Source: Variovorax sp. PBL-E5 (GTDB taxonomy: Bacteria; Pseudomonadota; Gammaproteobacteria; Burkholderiales; Burkholderiaceae_C). Taken from it: a stretch of DNA of 64,000 bases. The notes below the pieces were generated by a model. It ran no database searches and was not told the DNA's origin. It saw only the letters and a list, made by a program, of their open reading frames with translations. Made by a program: the position numbers and the translations under genes. Below are positions 30,467-38,496 of this stretch, piece by piece. Positions within the stretch are counted from its first letter, which is position 1, and the number at the start of each line of letters is the position of its first letter. The DNA is taken from positions 1,488,001 to 1,552,000 of the forward strand of contig NZ_LR594671.1 in NCBI RefSeq assembly GCF_901827185.1, written 5' to 3'.

Positions 30467-31096
30467 TCATGGCGGCGAGTCCAGCACCGATTTCGGCGTC
30501 TGCTGCATGCCGCGCAGCGTCACGATCCGGCCCAGCGTCGCGTAGTTCGGGCCGCCGATGCGGCAGACCGGGTCGAGCGCGCGGGTGTCGACCTTGCCGT
30601 CGCGCATCAGCCCGTCGCGCACGTGGAAGACGATCACCTCGCCGACCACGAATTCGGCACCGGTCTCGCCGAAGGGAATCACGCGTTCCAGCCGGCATTC
30701 CATGCTCACCGGCACATCGGCCAGGCGCGGCACGCGCACCATGGTCGAGGGCAGGGTGGCCAGGCCCAGCAGCTCGGCCTCGCTGACCTCCGGCGCATGC
30801 TCGGCGCTGCTCTCGTGGATCGCGCTCATCTGCGACGCGCTGCCGATGTTGACGACGAACTCGCCCAGCGCATGGATGTGCGCGCCTGTGTCCTTGCGCC
30901 GGCCGGCCTTGCGGCCGATGTTGATGCCGAGCAGCGGCGGCTTGTTCGATACGAAGGTGAAGCACGAAAAGGGCGCGAGGTTCACCACGCCGGTGTCCGA
31001 GAGCGTGGTGATCCATGCGATGGGGCGGGGCACCACGATGCCGCTCATCAGGCGGTAGGTGGCTTCGGGGCTGAGGGTGCTGGCGATCAGGGACAT
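30467..31096 (-). CDS. Flavin reductase family (FMN-binding split-barrel) protein
   Basis: 209-residue FMN-binding split-barrel protein of the flavin reductase-like family. The start MSLIASTLSPEATYRLMSG leads into VPRPIAWITTLSDTGVVNLAPFSCF (residues about 22-46), the typical flavin-binding block, then NIGRKAGRRKDTGAHI. The ATG at 31096 gives the usual 200-210 residues; the frame is open further upstream but that part is not family-like. Such proteins supply reduced flavin to two-component oxygenases or act as oxidoreductases; no oxygenase partner is nearby. Divergent from the Bug operon. Confidence 0.88.
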   Translation of the reverse strand: MSLIASTLSPEATYRLMSGIVVPRPIAWITTLSDTGVVNLAPFSCFTFVSNKPPLLGINIGRKAGRRKDTGAHIHALGEFVVNIGSASQMSAIHESSAEHAPEVSEAELLGLATLPSTMVRVPRLADVPVSMECRLERVIPFGETGAEFVVGEVIVFHVRDGLMRDGKVDTRALDPVCRIGGPNYATLGRIVTLRGMQQTPKSVLDSPP

Positions 31097-31292
31097 GGCG
31101 GCGTGGAGGAGCTGCGAGGGATGCCGCCATTGTGGACAGCGGCGCGATCCGGGCACGGCCAGCATCTCATAAAAGTCCACATGCTGGAACAAATGAGGCT
31201 TATTGCTTTGCAGCATTCCGGCCTGTCTCCTTAGAGTGGGCGGATGCGGCCAGGGTGCGTCTTGCGCGCGCTCCCGCTCACTCAGGAGACCT

Positions 31293-32264
31293 ATGTTGAA
31301 AGCATTCCGCGTTGCCTGCGCCGTCGTTGCGGTGGCGCTTCCCGTTCTGGCCTGCGCACAGCCGGCATGGCCCACCAAGCCGGTGCGGCTGGTTCTTCCG
31401 TACCCGCCCGGCGGCAACGTCGACGGCGCCGCGCGCATCATCAGCGAACGCCTGCAGGCCGAGCTCGGCCAGCCCTTCCTGGTCGACAACCGGCCCGGCG
31501 CGGGTGGCCTGATCGCAGGCGAGTTCGTCGCCAGGTCGGCGCCCGACGGCTACACCTTCTTCATGGGTGCCAATGGTCCGATCCTGTTCTCGCCGGTGAT
31601 CTTCAAGCGCAACGTCTACAACTGGAAGAAGGACTTCACGCCCATCGGCTCGGTCTCGTTCACGCCGCTGGTGCTGCAGGTGCATCCGTCGACGCCCTAC
31701 AAGACGATCGGCGAGCTGATGGCGGCCGCCAAAAAGCCCGACAACCACCTGACCATGGCGTCCCCCGGCGCCGGCACCACCAACCATCTGGTGAGCGAGT
31801 ACCTGCAGCGCGAAAGCGGCGGCCACTGGGTCACCGTGCACTACAAGGGCAACGCGCCGGCCACCACCGACCTGCTGGGCGGGCAGGTGCAGTTCAACTT
31901 CGATCAGCTGTCGGTGTCGCAGCCCTTCATCCAGCAGGGCAAGACGCGCGCGCTGGCGGTGACCTCCGCCAGGCGCGTGCCGCAGCTGCCGGACGTGCCG
32001 ACGCTGCAGGAGGCCGGCTTCAAGGGCTTCGAGGCGGAGACCTTCACCGGCATCCTGGCGCCCGTCGGCACGCCCGCGGACATCGTGGCGCGCTTCTCGA
32101 CCGCGCTGCGAAAGATCCTGGCCGAGAAGACGGTGCAGGACCGGTTCCAGGGCCTGGGCGCCGAAGCACGCGGCATGACGCCCGAGCAGTTCACCCAATA
32201 CCTCACCAAGGAAGACGCGCGATGGATCCCCATCATCAAGCAGGCCAACATCACGGCGGAATGA
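31293..32264 (+). CDS. Bug family tripartite tricarboxylate transporter substrate-binding protein
   Basis: 323-residue periplasmic solute-binding protein of the Bug/TctC family. A signal peptide covers residues about 1-22 (LKAFRVACAVVAVALPVLACAQ), followed by the family start WPTKPVRLVLPYPPGGNVDG and DNRPGAGGLIAGEFVA near residue 65. AGGAG lies 4 bases before the ATG at 31293. No TctA/TctB membrane genes are in the window, as is common for orphan Bug proteins. First gene of the ring-fission operon, so the ligand is probably an aromatic or dicarboxylic acid. Confidence 0.92.
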   Translation: MLKAFRVACAVVAVALPVLACAQPAWPTKPVRLVLPYPPGGNVDGAARIISERLQAELGQPFLVDNRPGAGGLIAGEFVARSAPDGYTFFMGANGPILFSPVIFKRNVYNWKKDFTPIGSVSFTPLVLQVHPSTPYKTIGELMAAAKKPDNHLTMASPGAGTTNHLVSEYLQRESGGHWVTVHYKGNAPATTDLLGGQVQFNFDQLSVSQPFIQQGKTRALAVTSARRVPQLPDVPTLQEAGFKGFEAETFTGILAPVGTPADIVARFSTALRKILAEKTVQDRFQGLGAEARGMTPEQFTQYLTKEDARWIPIIKQANITAE

Positions 32265-32668
32265 AGCTCGACCGCAGCGCACCCGCGGCGCGCACCAGCG
32301 TGTACGTCGAGGGCTTCGGCCACAAGAACCCGATTCCCGCCGCATGCCGCGTCGGCCCGCTGGTGGAAAGCGGCAGCATCCAGGGCAACGATCCCGCGAC
32401 CGGCAAGCCGGCCGAGTCGATCGAGGCCCAGTGCCGCCACATGCTGGACAACGTGCGCCGCATCGTCGAGGCGGCCGGCGGCCGGACCACCGACATCGTG
32501 AAGCTCACGGTCTGGATGAAGGACCGCACGCAGCGGCCCGCCCTCAACGCGCCGTGGCTCGAGATGTTCCCCGACCCCGCATCGCGCCCGGCCCGCCATT
32601 CGATGACGGCGCCCGAGCTCGACATGGGCAAGCTCATCGAATGCAGTTTCACCGCCTGGATCGCCTGA
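32261..32668 (+). CDS. RidA family protein (enamine/imine or 2-aminomuconate deaminase-like)
   Basis: 135-residue YjgF/YER057c/UK114 (RidA) protein. Conserved RidA features are AGGRTTDIVKLTVWMKD (residues about 68-84), the Arg of RPARHSM near residue 112 and the Glu of LIECSFTAW near residue 126. Start and stop overlap both neighbours (ATGA at 32261, TGATG at 32666-32670), so it is made in step with them. In aminophenol/aminobenzoate pathways a RidA-fold 2-aminomuconate deaminase precedes the decarboxylase and hydratase steps; the same order of families here supports such a role, though general 2-aminoacrylate detoxification remains possible. Confidence 0.88.
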   Translation: MKLDRSAPAARTSVYVEGFGHKNPIPAACRVGPLVESGSIQGNDPATGKPAESIEAQCRHMLDNVRRIVEAAGGRTTDIVKLTVWMKDRTQRPALNAPWLEMFPDPASRPARHSMTAPELDMGKLIECSFTAWIA

Positions 32669-33555
32669 TGCCCGACTACCTTCCTTTCGATCCGCGGCCG
32701 CGCGCACCCGTGCCGCTGCCGCCGCCGCTGTCCTGCGACAGCCAGTTCCATGTGTTCGGTCCGCGCGAGGTCTACCCGGTGCGGCCCGACGCCGCCTACG
32801 AGATGCCGAGCGCCACCTGGCAGGTCGCGCAGAAGCTGCATGCGACGCTCGGCATCCAGCGCGGCGTGATCGTGCAGGCGACCACGTACGGCGCCGACCA
32901 CACGGTGGTGCTCGATGCGCTCGCGGGCCTGAACGCCGATGGCCCGCGGCGCTACCTCGCCTGTGCCAACGCGGCCGTGCTGACCGAGCGCGACGATGCT
33001 TACCTGCACAAGCTGCACGACGCCGGCGTGCGCGGCGCGCGCTTCACGCGCGGCGGCCTGGGCATCAGCTTCTCGCCGGCCGAGCAGGCGCGTGCCTTCG
33101 CCCGCGCGAAGGAGCTGGGCTGGTACGTCAAGGTGCAGCCGGAGCCCGGCGGCATGGCCGCGCAGCTCGACGCCTTCGAGGCGCTCGACGTGCCGGTGCT
33201 GCTCGACCACATGGGCCGGGCCGATCCTGCGCGGGGCGAGGCCGACCCGAGCCTGGTCCGCATCCTCGAGCTGTTCCAGCGCGGCAACTTCTGGGTGATG
33301 CTGTCGCTGTCCGAGAAGATCTCGAAGACCGGCGCGCCCTGGAACGACGTCGTGCCGCTCGCACAGCGGCTGATCGAGGCGGCGCCCGAGCGCTGCGTGT
33401 GGGGCAGCGACTGGCCGCATCCCGTCTCGGTCAAGCAGCCGCCCAACGAAGGCGAACTGCTCGAACTGCTGTACCGCTTCGCGCCCGACGCCGGCACGCG
33501 CCGCAAGATCCTGGTCGACAACCCCGCCCGCTTTTTTGGATTCGAGTCCGCATGA
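32668..33555 (+). CDS. Amidohydrolase (2-pyrone-4,6-dicarboxylate hydrolase LigI-like)
   Basis: 295-residue amidohydrolase-2 family TIM barrel closest in pattern to PDC lactonase LigI and related dicarboxylate hydrolases: CDSQFHVFGP (residues about 23-32) replaces the usual HxH with SQFHVFG, then VPVLLDHMGRAD near residue 175 and CVWGSDWPHPV near residue 245 with the metal/catalytic Asp. It belongs to a different subgroup from the tandem pair at the window start. Translationally coupled to RidA and to the FAH gene, so it hydrolyses or decarboxylates an intermediate of this operon. Confidence 0.87.
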   Translation: MPDYLPFDPRPRAPVPLPPPLSCDSQFHVFGPREVYPVRPDAAYEMPSATWQVAQKLHATLGIQRGVIVQATTYGADHTVVLDALAGLNADGPRRYLACANAAVLTERDDAYLHKLHDAGVRGARFTRGGLGISFSPAEQARAFARAKELGWYVKVQPEPGGMAAQLDAFEALDVPVLLDHMGRADPARGEADPSLVRILELFQRGNFWVMLSLSEKISKTGAPWNDVVPLAQRLIEAAPERCVWGSDWPHPVSVKQPPNEGELLELLYRFAPDAGTRRKILVDNPARFFGFESA

Positions 33556-34427
33556 AACTTCTCAGCTATCGCCATGGCGGCACGGTCCATTGGGGTGCGG
33601 CCAAAGGCGAGGGCGTGGTCGACCTGGGCCGGCGCCTGCCGGACATCGCCTCTGTCCTCGCGCTGCTCGAGGGCGGCGAGCCGGCATTGCAACGCGCCCG
33701 CGCCGCGCTCGCCGACGCCGCGCCCGACCATGCGCTCGCCGATGTGCGCCTCGAACTGCCGGTGCCCCAGCCGCGCAAGATCTTCTGCATCGGCGTCAAC
33801 TACGCGCACCGCAATGCCGAGTACAAGGACGGCAGCGACCTGCCCAAGTACCCGAGCATCTTCATGCGCGTGCCCGACTCCTTCGTCGGCCACGGCGGCG
33901 CGCTGCTGCAGCCGCCGGAATCGCGGCAGCTCGACTACGAAGGCGAGATCGGCATCGTGATCGGCCGCGGCGGGCGGCGCATCGCGCGGGAGAAGGCCAG
34001 CGCGCACATCGCCGGGCTGACCTGCATCAACGAAGGCACCATTCGCGACTGGGTGCATCACGCCAAGTTCAACGTCACCCAGGGCAAGAACTTCCACGCG
34101 TCGGGCGCCATCGGTCCGTGGATCGCGACGGCCGACGAGTTTCCCGGGGGCTATGCCGGCCTGCGCGTGCGCACGCGCGTCAACGGCGAGCCCCGGCAGG
34201 ACGACACCACGGCGCACCTGATGTTCGACTTCGCGTATTTGATCTCGTACCTGTCGACCTTCACGACGCTGGAGCCCGGCGACGTGATCGCGACCGGCAC
34301 GCCGATCGGCGCGGGCATCCGTTTCGACCCGCCGAAGTACCTGCAGCCGGGCGACGTGGTCGAAGTCGAGGTGACGGGCGTCGGCGTGCTGCGCAACGTC
34401 GTCGAAGCCGAAGGGCGGCCCGCATGA
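33552..34427 (+). CDS. Fumarylacetoacetate hydrolase (FAH) family protein
   Basis: 291-residue FAH-family enzyme. The metal-binding region reads IFCIGVNYAHRNAEYKD (residues about 78-94), LDYEGEIGIVIGRGGRRI (about 129-146, metal-binding Glu residues) and DTTAHLMFDFAYLISYLS near residue 220, ending GDVIATGTPIGAG near residue 245. Family reactions are C-C hydrolysis, decarboxylation of 4-oxalocrotonate-like acids and tautomerisation. Next to a hydratase of the HpaH/4-oxalocrotonate decarboxylase superfamily it probably acts on a ring-cleavage dicarboxylate. Four-base overlaps on both sides. Confidence 0.92.
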   Translation: MKLLSYRHGGTVHWGAAKGEGVVDLGRRLPDIASVLALLEGGEPALQRARAALADAAPDHALADVRLELPVPQPRKIFCIGVNYAHRNAEYKDGSDLPKYPSIFMRVPDSFVGHGGALLQPPESRQLDYEGEIGIVIGRGGRRIAREKASAHIAGLTCINEGTIRDWVHHAKFNVTQGKNFHASGAIGPWIATADEFPGGYAGLRVRTRVNGEPRQDDTTAHLMFDFAYLISYLSTFTTLEPGDVIATGTPIGAGIRFDPPKYLQPGDVVEVEVTGVGVLRNVVEAEGRPA

Positions 34428-35236
34428 GCCTCGATGCCGCGACCTTGCAGCGCGCGGCCGAGCGTCTCGAAGAAGCCGCGCGCACGCGCACGCCGTGCCG
34501 GCAGTTCTCGCTCGACTACCCCGACATGACGATCGAGGATTCGTATGCGATCCAGCATGCGTGGATGCAGCACAAGCAAGCCCAGGGCCGAACCGTCAAG
34601 GGCCACAAGATCGGGCTCACGTCCAAGGCCATGCAGCGCGCGGTCCAGATCGCCGAGCCGGATTTCGGCGTGCTGCTCGACGACATGTTCCATCGTGACG
34701 GCGCGGTGATTCCCGCCGATCGCTTCCTGCAGCTGAAGATCGAGGCCGAGCTGGCCTTCGTGCTGGCCCGGCCCCTGTCCGGCCCCGACTGCACGCTGTT
34801 CGACGTGCTGGACGCGACGGCCTACGTCACGCCCGCGCTGGAGATCCTGGACGCGCGCATCCAGCGCGTGGACCCGGAGACGAAGCGCACGCGGACCGTG
34901 CTGGACACCATCGCCGACAACGCCGCGAACGCGGCGCTGGTGCTGGGCGGGCGCCCGTTCCGGCCCGCCACGAGCGATGCCGACATGCGCCGCATCGGCG
35001 CCATCGTCAGCCGCAACGGCGAGGTCGAGGAGACCGGACTGGCCGCGGGCGTGCTCAATCATCCGGGCTATGGCGTGGCCTGGCTGGCCAACCGGCTGCA
35101 TCGGCATGGCGTCGTGCTGCAGGCCGGCGAGGTTGTGCTGGCGGGCTCCTTCATCCGGCCCATCGATGTCGCGAAGGGCGATACCGTGGTGGCGGACTAC
35201 GGCGAGTTCGGAACTGTCTCGTGCCACTTCGGCTGA
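34424..35236 (+). CDS. 2-keto-4-pentenoate / 2-oxohept-4-ene-1,7-dioate hydratase family protein
   Basis: 270-residue hydratase of the MhpD/HpaH family, which adds water to 2-hydroxydienoates to give 4-hydroxy-2-oxo acids. Landmarks are [16 protein letters not shown] (residues about 55-70), [14 protein letters not shown] near residue 105 (metal-binding Glu), and [10 protein letters not shown] near residue 140. Similarity by pattern is greatest to HpaH (length 267). It is the last gene of the Bug-RidA-amidohydrolase-FAH set. No aldolase or aldehyde dehydrogenase follows here, so the lower meta-cleavage steps must be encoded elsewhere. Confidence 0.9.
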   Translation: MSLDAATLQRAAERLEEAARTRTPCRQFSLDYPDMTIEDSYAIQHAWMQHKQAQGRTVKGHKIGLTSKAMQRAVQIAEPDFGVLLDDMFHRDGAVIPADRFLQLKIEAELAFVLARPLSGPDCTLFDVLDATAYVTPALEILDARIQRVDPETKRTRTVLDTIADNAANAALVLGGRPFRPATSDADMRRIGAIVSRNGEVEETGLAAGVLNHPGYGVAWLANRLHRHGVVLQAGEVVLAGSFIRPIDVAKGDTVVADYGEFGTVSCHFG

Positions 35237-35261
35237 GTTGCACTGCGGTAGGCTTGCGCGC

Positions 35262-35903
35262 ATGGACAACAGCCCGCACCGCCCCCGCATCCTGCACATC
35301 GAGAACCTGAGTTTTGCGCATCCGGATCAGCCGGCGCTGGCGTCCGGCTGGACCGGATCCATCGAGGCCGGCGTGACCCTTCTGTACGGCGACACCGGCA
35401 GCGGGAAGTCGACGCTGCTGCGTGTGATGGCCGGCCTGTTGCCCGGCGGCGGCCGGCTGACGCTGGGCGGCGTTCATCTCGACGAAAACCCCGAGGCCTA
35501 TCGGCGGGACCTGTTCTTCTGCGACCCGACCGCCGATCAATTCGACCGGATGACCGCACGCGAGTGCACGACGTCGCTGGTCGCGGACGACCCTCGTTTC
35601 GACGCGGCCGGCTGGCAGGCACTGGTCGACGGCTTCGCGCTGACACCACATCTCGACAAGCAGATGTTCATGCTGTCGACCGGCTCGAAACGCAAAGTCG
35701 GGTTGGCCGCGGCATTGGCATCGGGACGCGCGCTGACCTTGCTCGACGAACCGGCGGCGGCCCTCGATGGTGCATCGATCCGGTGTCTGCGCAATGCGCT
35801 GGCCGATGCGGCGCGGCGGTCCGAACGGGCGATCGTCGTCGCCAGCTCGGAGCGGCTCGACGGACTGGCGCTCGCCGCGTCGATCGACGTGCCGATGCGT
35901 TGA
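35262..35903 (+). CDS. Orphan ABC-type ATP-binding protein
   Basis: 213-residue ABC ATPase: Walker A GDTGSGKSTLLRVMAGL (residues about 43-59), signature LSTGSKRKVGLAAALASG (about 138-155) and Walker B ALTLLDEPAAALDG (about 157-170). The domain is short and the Q-loop region reads FFCDPTADQFDRM. No permease gene is adjacent; it lies 25 bases after the hydratase and convergent with the TMEM175-like gene. Small ATPases of this kind pair with unlinked permeases or act in membrane-protein export such as CcmA, but neither can be shown. Confidence 0.82.
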   Translation: MDNSPHRPRILHIENLSFAHPDQPALASGWTGSIEAGVTLLYGDTGSGKSTLLRVMAGLLPGGGRLTLGGVHLDENPEAYRRDLFFCDPTADQFDRMTARECTTSLVADDPRFDAAGWQALVDGFALTPHLDKQMFMLSTGSKRKVGLAAALASGRALTLLDEPAAALDGASIRCLRNALADAARRSERAIVVASSERLDGLALAASIDVPMR

Positions 35904-35924
35904 CGCAAAGGCCGCCGACTGCGT

Positions 35925-36515
35925 TCAGCTGCGCGTTTCAAGGCGGCGATACCAGCGCGCCGCCGTGCCCGCGCCGAGATTGAGCGCCAGCGCCCACAAC
36001 GCCTGCGCAGGAATCAGAAAGCTCAGCGCAATCGTCAGCAGGCACGAGACCAGCAGCACCACGAGCGACACCCGGCGATCCAGCCAGTGCTCGTCCTTCA
36101 CGGGCGCGGGCAGCAGCGACATCAGCCTGTAGCCGACGCCCGCGCTGAGGCCGATGTTGGCGGCGTAGATCGCGGTCGCCGCCGCGTAGGCGGTGAAGCG
36201 TCCCATCACCAGGGTCGAGAACGGCAGCAGGGTCACGAGCAGCAGGTAGAGAAGGCACCACTTCGCATAGGCGGAGCCCACCATCTCGCTGCGCGACTTG
36301 ACCTTGATCAGCGACAGCCAGCTGATACCGAGCACGTAGAAGGTCAGCAGGTACGGAAGGAATTTCGGCGCCAGCGCGAGCAGGGCCCGGACCAGCGAGG
36401 CCTCGTCCGTGGGCCGGCCCGCGTCGTCGGGGATGCGCAGATCCAGAACCAGCAGCGTCATGGCGACGGCGAAGATGCCATCGGTCAGGGCTTCGAGACG
36501 GTTCCTGGGATACAT
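35925..36515 (-). CDS. TMEM175 / DUF1211 family membrane protein
   Basis: 196-residue integral membrane protein with about six hydrophobic segments. The N-terminal RLEALTDGIFAVAMTLLVLDLRIP is the TMEM175 signature, with LTDG where the family has FSDG. Bacterial TMEM175 proteins are potassium-selective channels built as tetramers. The ATG at 36515 places this motif at residues 5-28, as in the family. Single gene, convergent with the ABC ATPase gene (21 bases between stops). Channel function is by family only. Confidence 0.88.
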   Translation of the reverse strand: MYPRNRLEALTDGIFAVAMTLLVLDLRIPDDAGRPTDEASLVRALLALAPKFLPYLLTFYVLGISWLSLIKVKSRSEMVGSAYAKWCLLYLLLVTLLPFSTLVMGRFTAYAAATAIYAANIGLSAGVGYRLMSLLPAPVKDEHWLDRRVSLVVLLVSCLLTIALSFLIPAQALWALALNLGAGTAARWYRRLETRS

Positions 36516-36700
36516 CGATGTCCTCCGTTGGGGCGTGCAGGCGGGTTGCGCCCGGATTGTCGATCGCAAGGCCGTCCTGCCAGTGCACCAATTCCTGCGC
36601 GCCGCGACGCTGAAATTCTGTTCAATTGTCGCAATCCTGCCTGAGAGGGCGCGCCGCTGGCCATCATTTCGTATTGCTTTTCCGGTGGAGCGCGAGCGTC

Positions 36701-37054
36701 ATGAATACCTTCAGGTCAGCATTCAAAACCGCGCCCGTCTGCGACGCCTCGATGATGCTGCTGGCGTGCCTCGTGATGGTCGGCTGTCAGTCCGAGCGTC
36801 CGAGGCCGATGTCTCCGAATCTTCCACCGCCGCCGGAATTCGTCGCTGCGCCGGGGGTGTGTATGTCGTCGCGCATCCACTTCGCGCTGAGGCAACGCAT
36901 CAGCCTGCCGCTCCTGGAGGAAATGCGCATGCGAGCCGGCGCTTACATGGCCCGCGCGGTCCTGCCGGACGATCCGCCGCTGCCTTTCAGGGCCGACCGC
37001 CTGCTCGTCGACGTCGAGCCGAACGGGCGGGTGGTGGCCGCGCGCTGCGGATAA
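36701..37054 (+). CDS. Small lipoprotein, peptidase inhibitor I78-like
   Basis: 117 residues with a lipoprotein signal (hydrophobic LLACLVMV followed by GC near residue 29), so an outer- or inner-membrane-anchored periplasmic protein. The mature part has LLEEMRMRAGA near residue 72 and ends FRADRLLVDVEPNGRVVAARCG, closely matching the C-terminal strand pair of I78 family serine-peptidase inhibitors (pattern FRPDRLNVxxDxxGRVxRVxCG). Two Cys could form the family disulfide. Single gene followed by a strong hairpin. The inhibitor role is by family resemblance only. Confidence 0.72.
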   Translation: MNTFRSAFKTAPVCDASMMLLACLVMVGCQSERPRPMSPNLPPPPEFVAAPGVCMSSRIHFALRQRISLPLLEEMRMRAGAYMARAVLPDDPPLPFRADRLLVDVEPNGRVVAARCG

Positions 37055-37058
37055 GTCC

Positions 37059-37095
37059 GCTGGACATGGCGGTCGCCTTGCCCGTCATGTCCAGC
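37059..37095 (+). terminator. Hairpin after the I78-like lipoprotein gene
   Basis: GCTGGACATG (37059-37068) and CATGTCCAGC (37086-37095) form a perfect 10-bp stem 4 bases after the stop codon, followed by TTGCTTTG. The tail is only moderately T-rich, so termination is likely but not certain. Confidence 0.6.
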
Positions 37096-37127
37096 TTGCT
37101 TTGCGCTGCATCTCCGCCATGGTTTTC

Positions 37128-37154
37128 GGCCGCGACCTGCATGGGTTCGCGGCC
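37128..37154. terminator. Second hairpin, possible bidirectional terminator
   Basis: GGCCGCGA (37128-37135) pairs with TCGCGGCC (37147-37154); the plus strand continues TTCGGGTTTT and the minus strand reads GAAAACC. It lies between the lipoprotein gene and the Liv-type operon, insulating the two. Confidence 0.45.
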
Positions 37155-37191
37155 TTCGGGTTTTCCTCCATCGCCTCTCTTTGAAATTATC

Positions 37192-37215
37192 TTGACATGC
37201 GATATCTGAAATATC
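37192..37215 (+). promoter_or_regulatory. TTGACA box and GATAT-N5-ATATC palindrome upstream of the Liv-type operon
   Basis: TTGACA at 37192-37197 is a consensus -35 element, followed at 37201-37215 by the inverted repeat GATAT-CTGAA-ATATC, in an AT-rich island unlike the surrounding sequence. I cannot fix a good -10 at 16-18 bases. The palindrome would overlap the promoter and suits an operator. A small hairpin CGGCCG-TCGTC-CGGCCG (37243-37259) sits in the presumed leader before the ATG at 37288. Confidence 0.5.
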
Positions 37216-37287
37216 AACAATGCATACTCAACTCAAGCGACGCGGCCGTCGTCCGGCCGAAGCAATCAAGACCGACAGGAGACAACC

Positions 37288-38487
37288 ATGATCGATCCGC
37301 ACCACTCGAAGGCTCCCCCTGTATGCCTGGCCCGCACCGCCATCGCGACCACCCTGGCCATGCTGCTCGCCGCCGCCTCGTTCGGCGCCGCCGCCGATGA
37401 CGGCGTGAGCCCCGGCGAAATCCACATCGGCACTTCGCTCGCGGTGACCGGCCCCATCGCCGTGTGCGCGGGCGTCGGCGACGGAGCGAACGCCTATTTC
37501 AAGAAGGTCAACGACGCGGGTGGCGTCAACGGCCGCAAGATCAAGTTCACCGTGCTCGACGACGCGTACTCGACGCAGCGCGCCATCGGCAACGTGCGAC
37601 GCCTGATGAGCCAGGACAAGGTGTTCGCCATCTTCTCCGGCTGCGGTACGGCCACCGGCGCGGCCGTTCTCTCGGTGGTCGAGAAGGATTCGATTCCCTA
37701 TCTCTTTCCGCAGGTGGGCCTTGATTCGCTCGTGCAGCCGGTGAAGAAGAACGTCTATTCGATCCTGCCGCTTTATGGCCAGCAGCTCGCCACCGCGATC
37801 GACTACGCCGCCAAGAGCCGGCAACCCAAGACGGCTGCGATCTCGATGATCAATATCGCCGGCCATGAGGGCTGGACGACCGTCATCAAGGACAAGCTCA
37901 AGGCGCTCAACATCCAGGTCGTCGACGAGCAACTGATCGAAGTGACCTCGCCCGAGAAAGCGACCTTCGTGACGCAAATGAAAGCCAAGAACCCCGACAT
38001 GGTGGTAATGGTCGACTCCGCGCCCGGCGCCGCGCGCTACGTGCTCGAGATGCAGCGTCAAGGCTGGAAGCCCAAGGTCATCACCGGCATCAACACCCTT
38101 ACCGACGAGGCGTTCCTGCGTGCCGCCGGCAACGCGGCCGACGACCTCGTAATCGCACCCGCCGCGACGCTGCCGCCCACTGAGCCCAACGCCAAGGAGT
38201 GCGTGGATGCGCTCGCTGCCTATGACAAGTCGCTGCAGCCCTCGGGCTTCACGATGTTCGGCTGCCTCGGCGCGAAGATGTTCGTCGATGCGCTCAAGCG
38301 CGTCGGCCCCGAGCCCACGCGCGCCGGGCTGATCGCCGAGCTGGACAAGACCAAGGGCTTCGAGTCCGGCTTCAGCGGACCGATCAGCTTCAGCCCCACG
38401 GTGCACCAGGGCCTCACGGCCATGTACCCGATCGCCGTGCAGAACGGCCAGTTCAAGGTGATCGGCGCACCCGTGCCGCTGCAGTAG
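37288..38487 (+). CDS. Liv/HAAT-type ABC transporter substrate-binding protein
   Basis: 399-residue periplasmic binding protein of the branched-chain amino acid (HAAT) class (Peripla_BP_6). Signal peptide at residues about 15-35 (ATTLAMLLAAASFGAAAD), then IHIGTSLAVTGPIAVCAG, YFKKVNDAGGVNGRKI near residue 70 and a closing GFESGFSGPISFSPT. First of five transporter genes and of a long catabolic run, so the ligand is more likely the aromatic or alicyclic acid degraded by that run than an amino acid. A spaced AGGAG precedes the ATG. Confidence 0.92.
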   Translation: MIDPHHSKAPPVCLARTAIATTLAMLLAAASFGAAADDGVSPGEIHIGTSLAVTGPIAVCAGVGDGANAYFKKVNDAGGVNGRKIKFTVLDDAYSTQRAIGNVRRLMSQDKVFAIFSGCGTATGAAVLSVVEKDSIPYLFPQVGLDSLVQPVKKNVYSILPLYGQQLATAIDYAAKSRQPKTAAISMINIAGHEGWTTVIKDKLKALNIQVVDEQLIEVTSPEKATFVTQMKAKNPDMVVMVDSAPGAARYVLEMQRQGWKPKVITGINTLTDEAFLRAAGNAADDLVIAPAATLPPTEPNAKECVDALAAYDKSLQPSGFTMFGCLGAKMFVDALKRVGPEPTRAGLIAELDKTKGFESGFSGPISFSPTVHQGLTAMYPIAVQNGQFKVIGAPVPLQ

Positions 38488-38496
38488 GGCCGAGGC

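Noticed and set aside
31097..31292. A candidate IclR operator around TGCTGGAACAAATG and GCATTCCGGC
   Set aside because: The half-sites are imperfect and widely spaced. The location is right but the match is too weak to annotate.
37059..37154. The two hairpins considered as an attachment site or a small-RNA gene
   Set aside because: No integrase, no direct repeats, and their position after a stop codon is explained by transcription termination.
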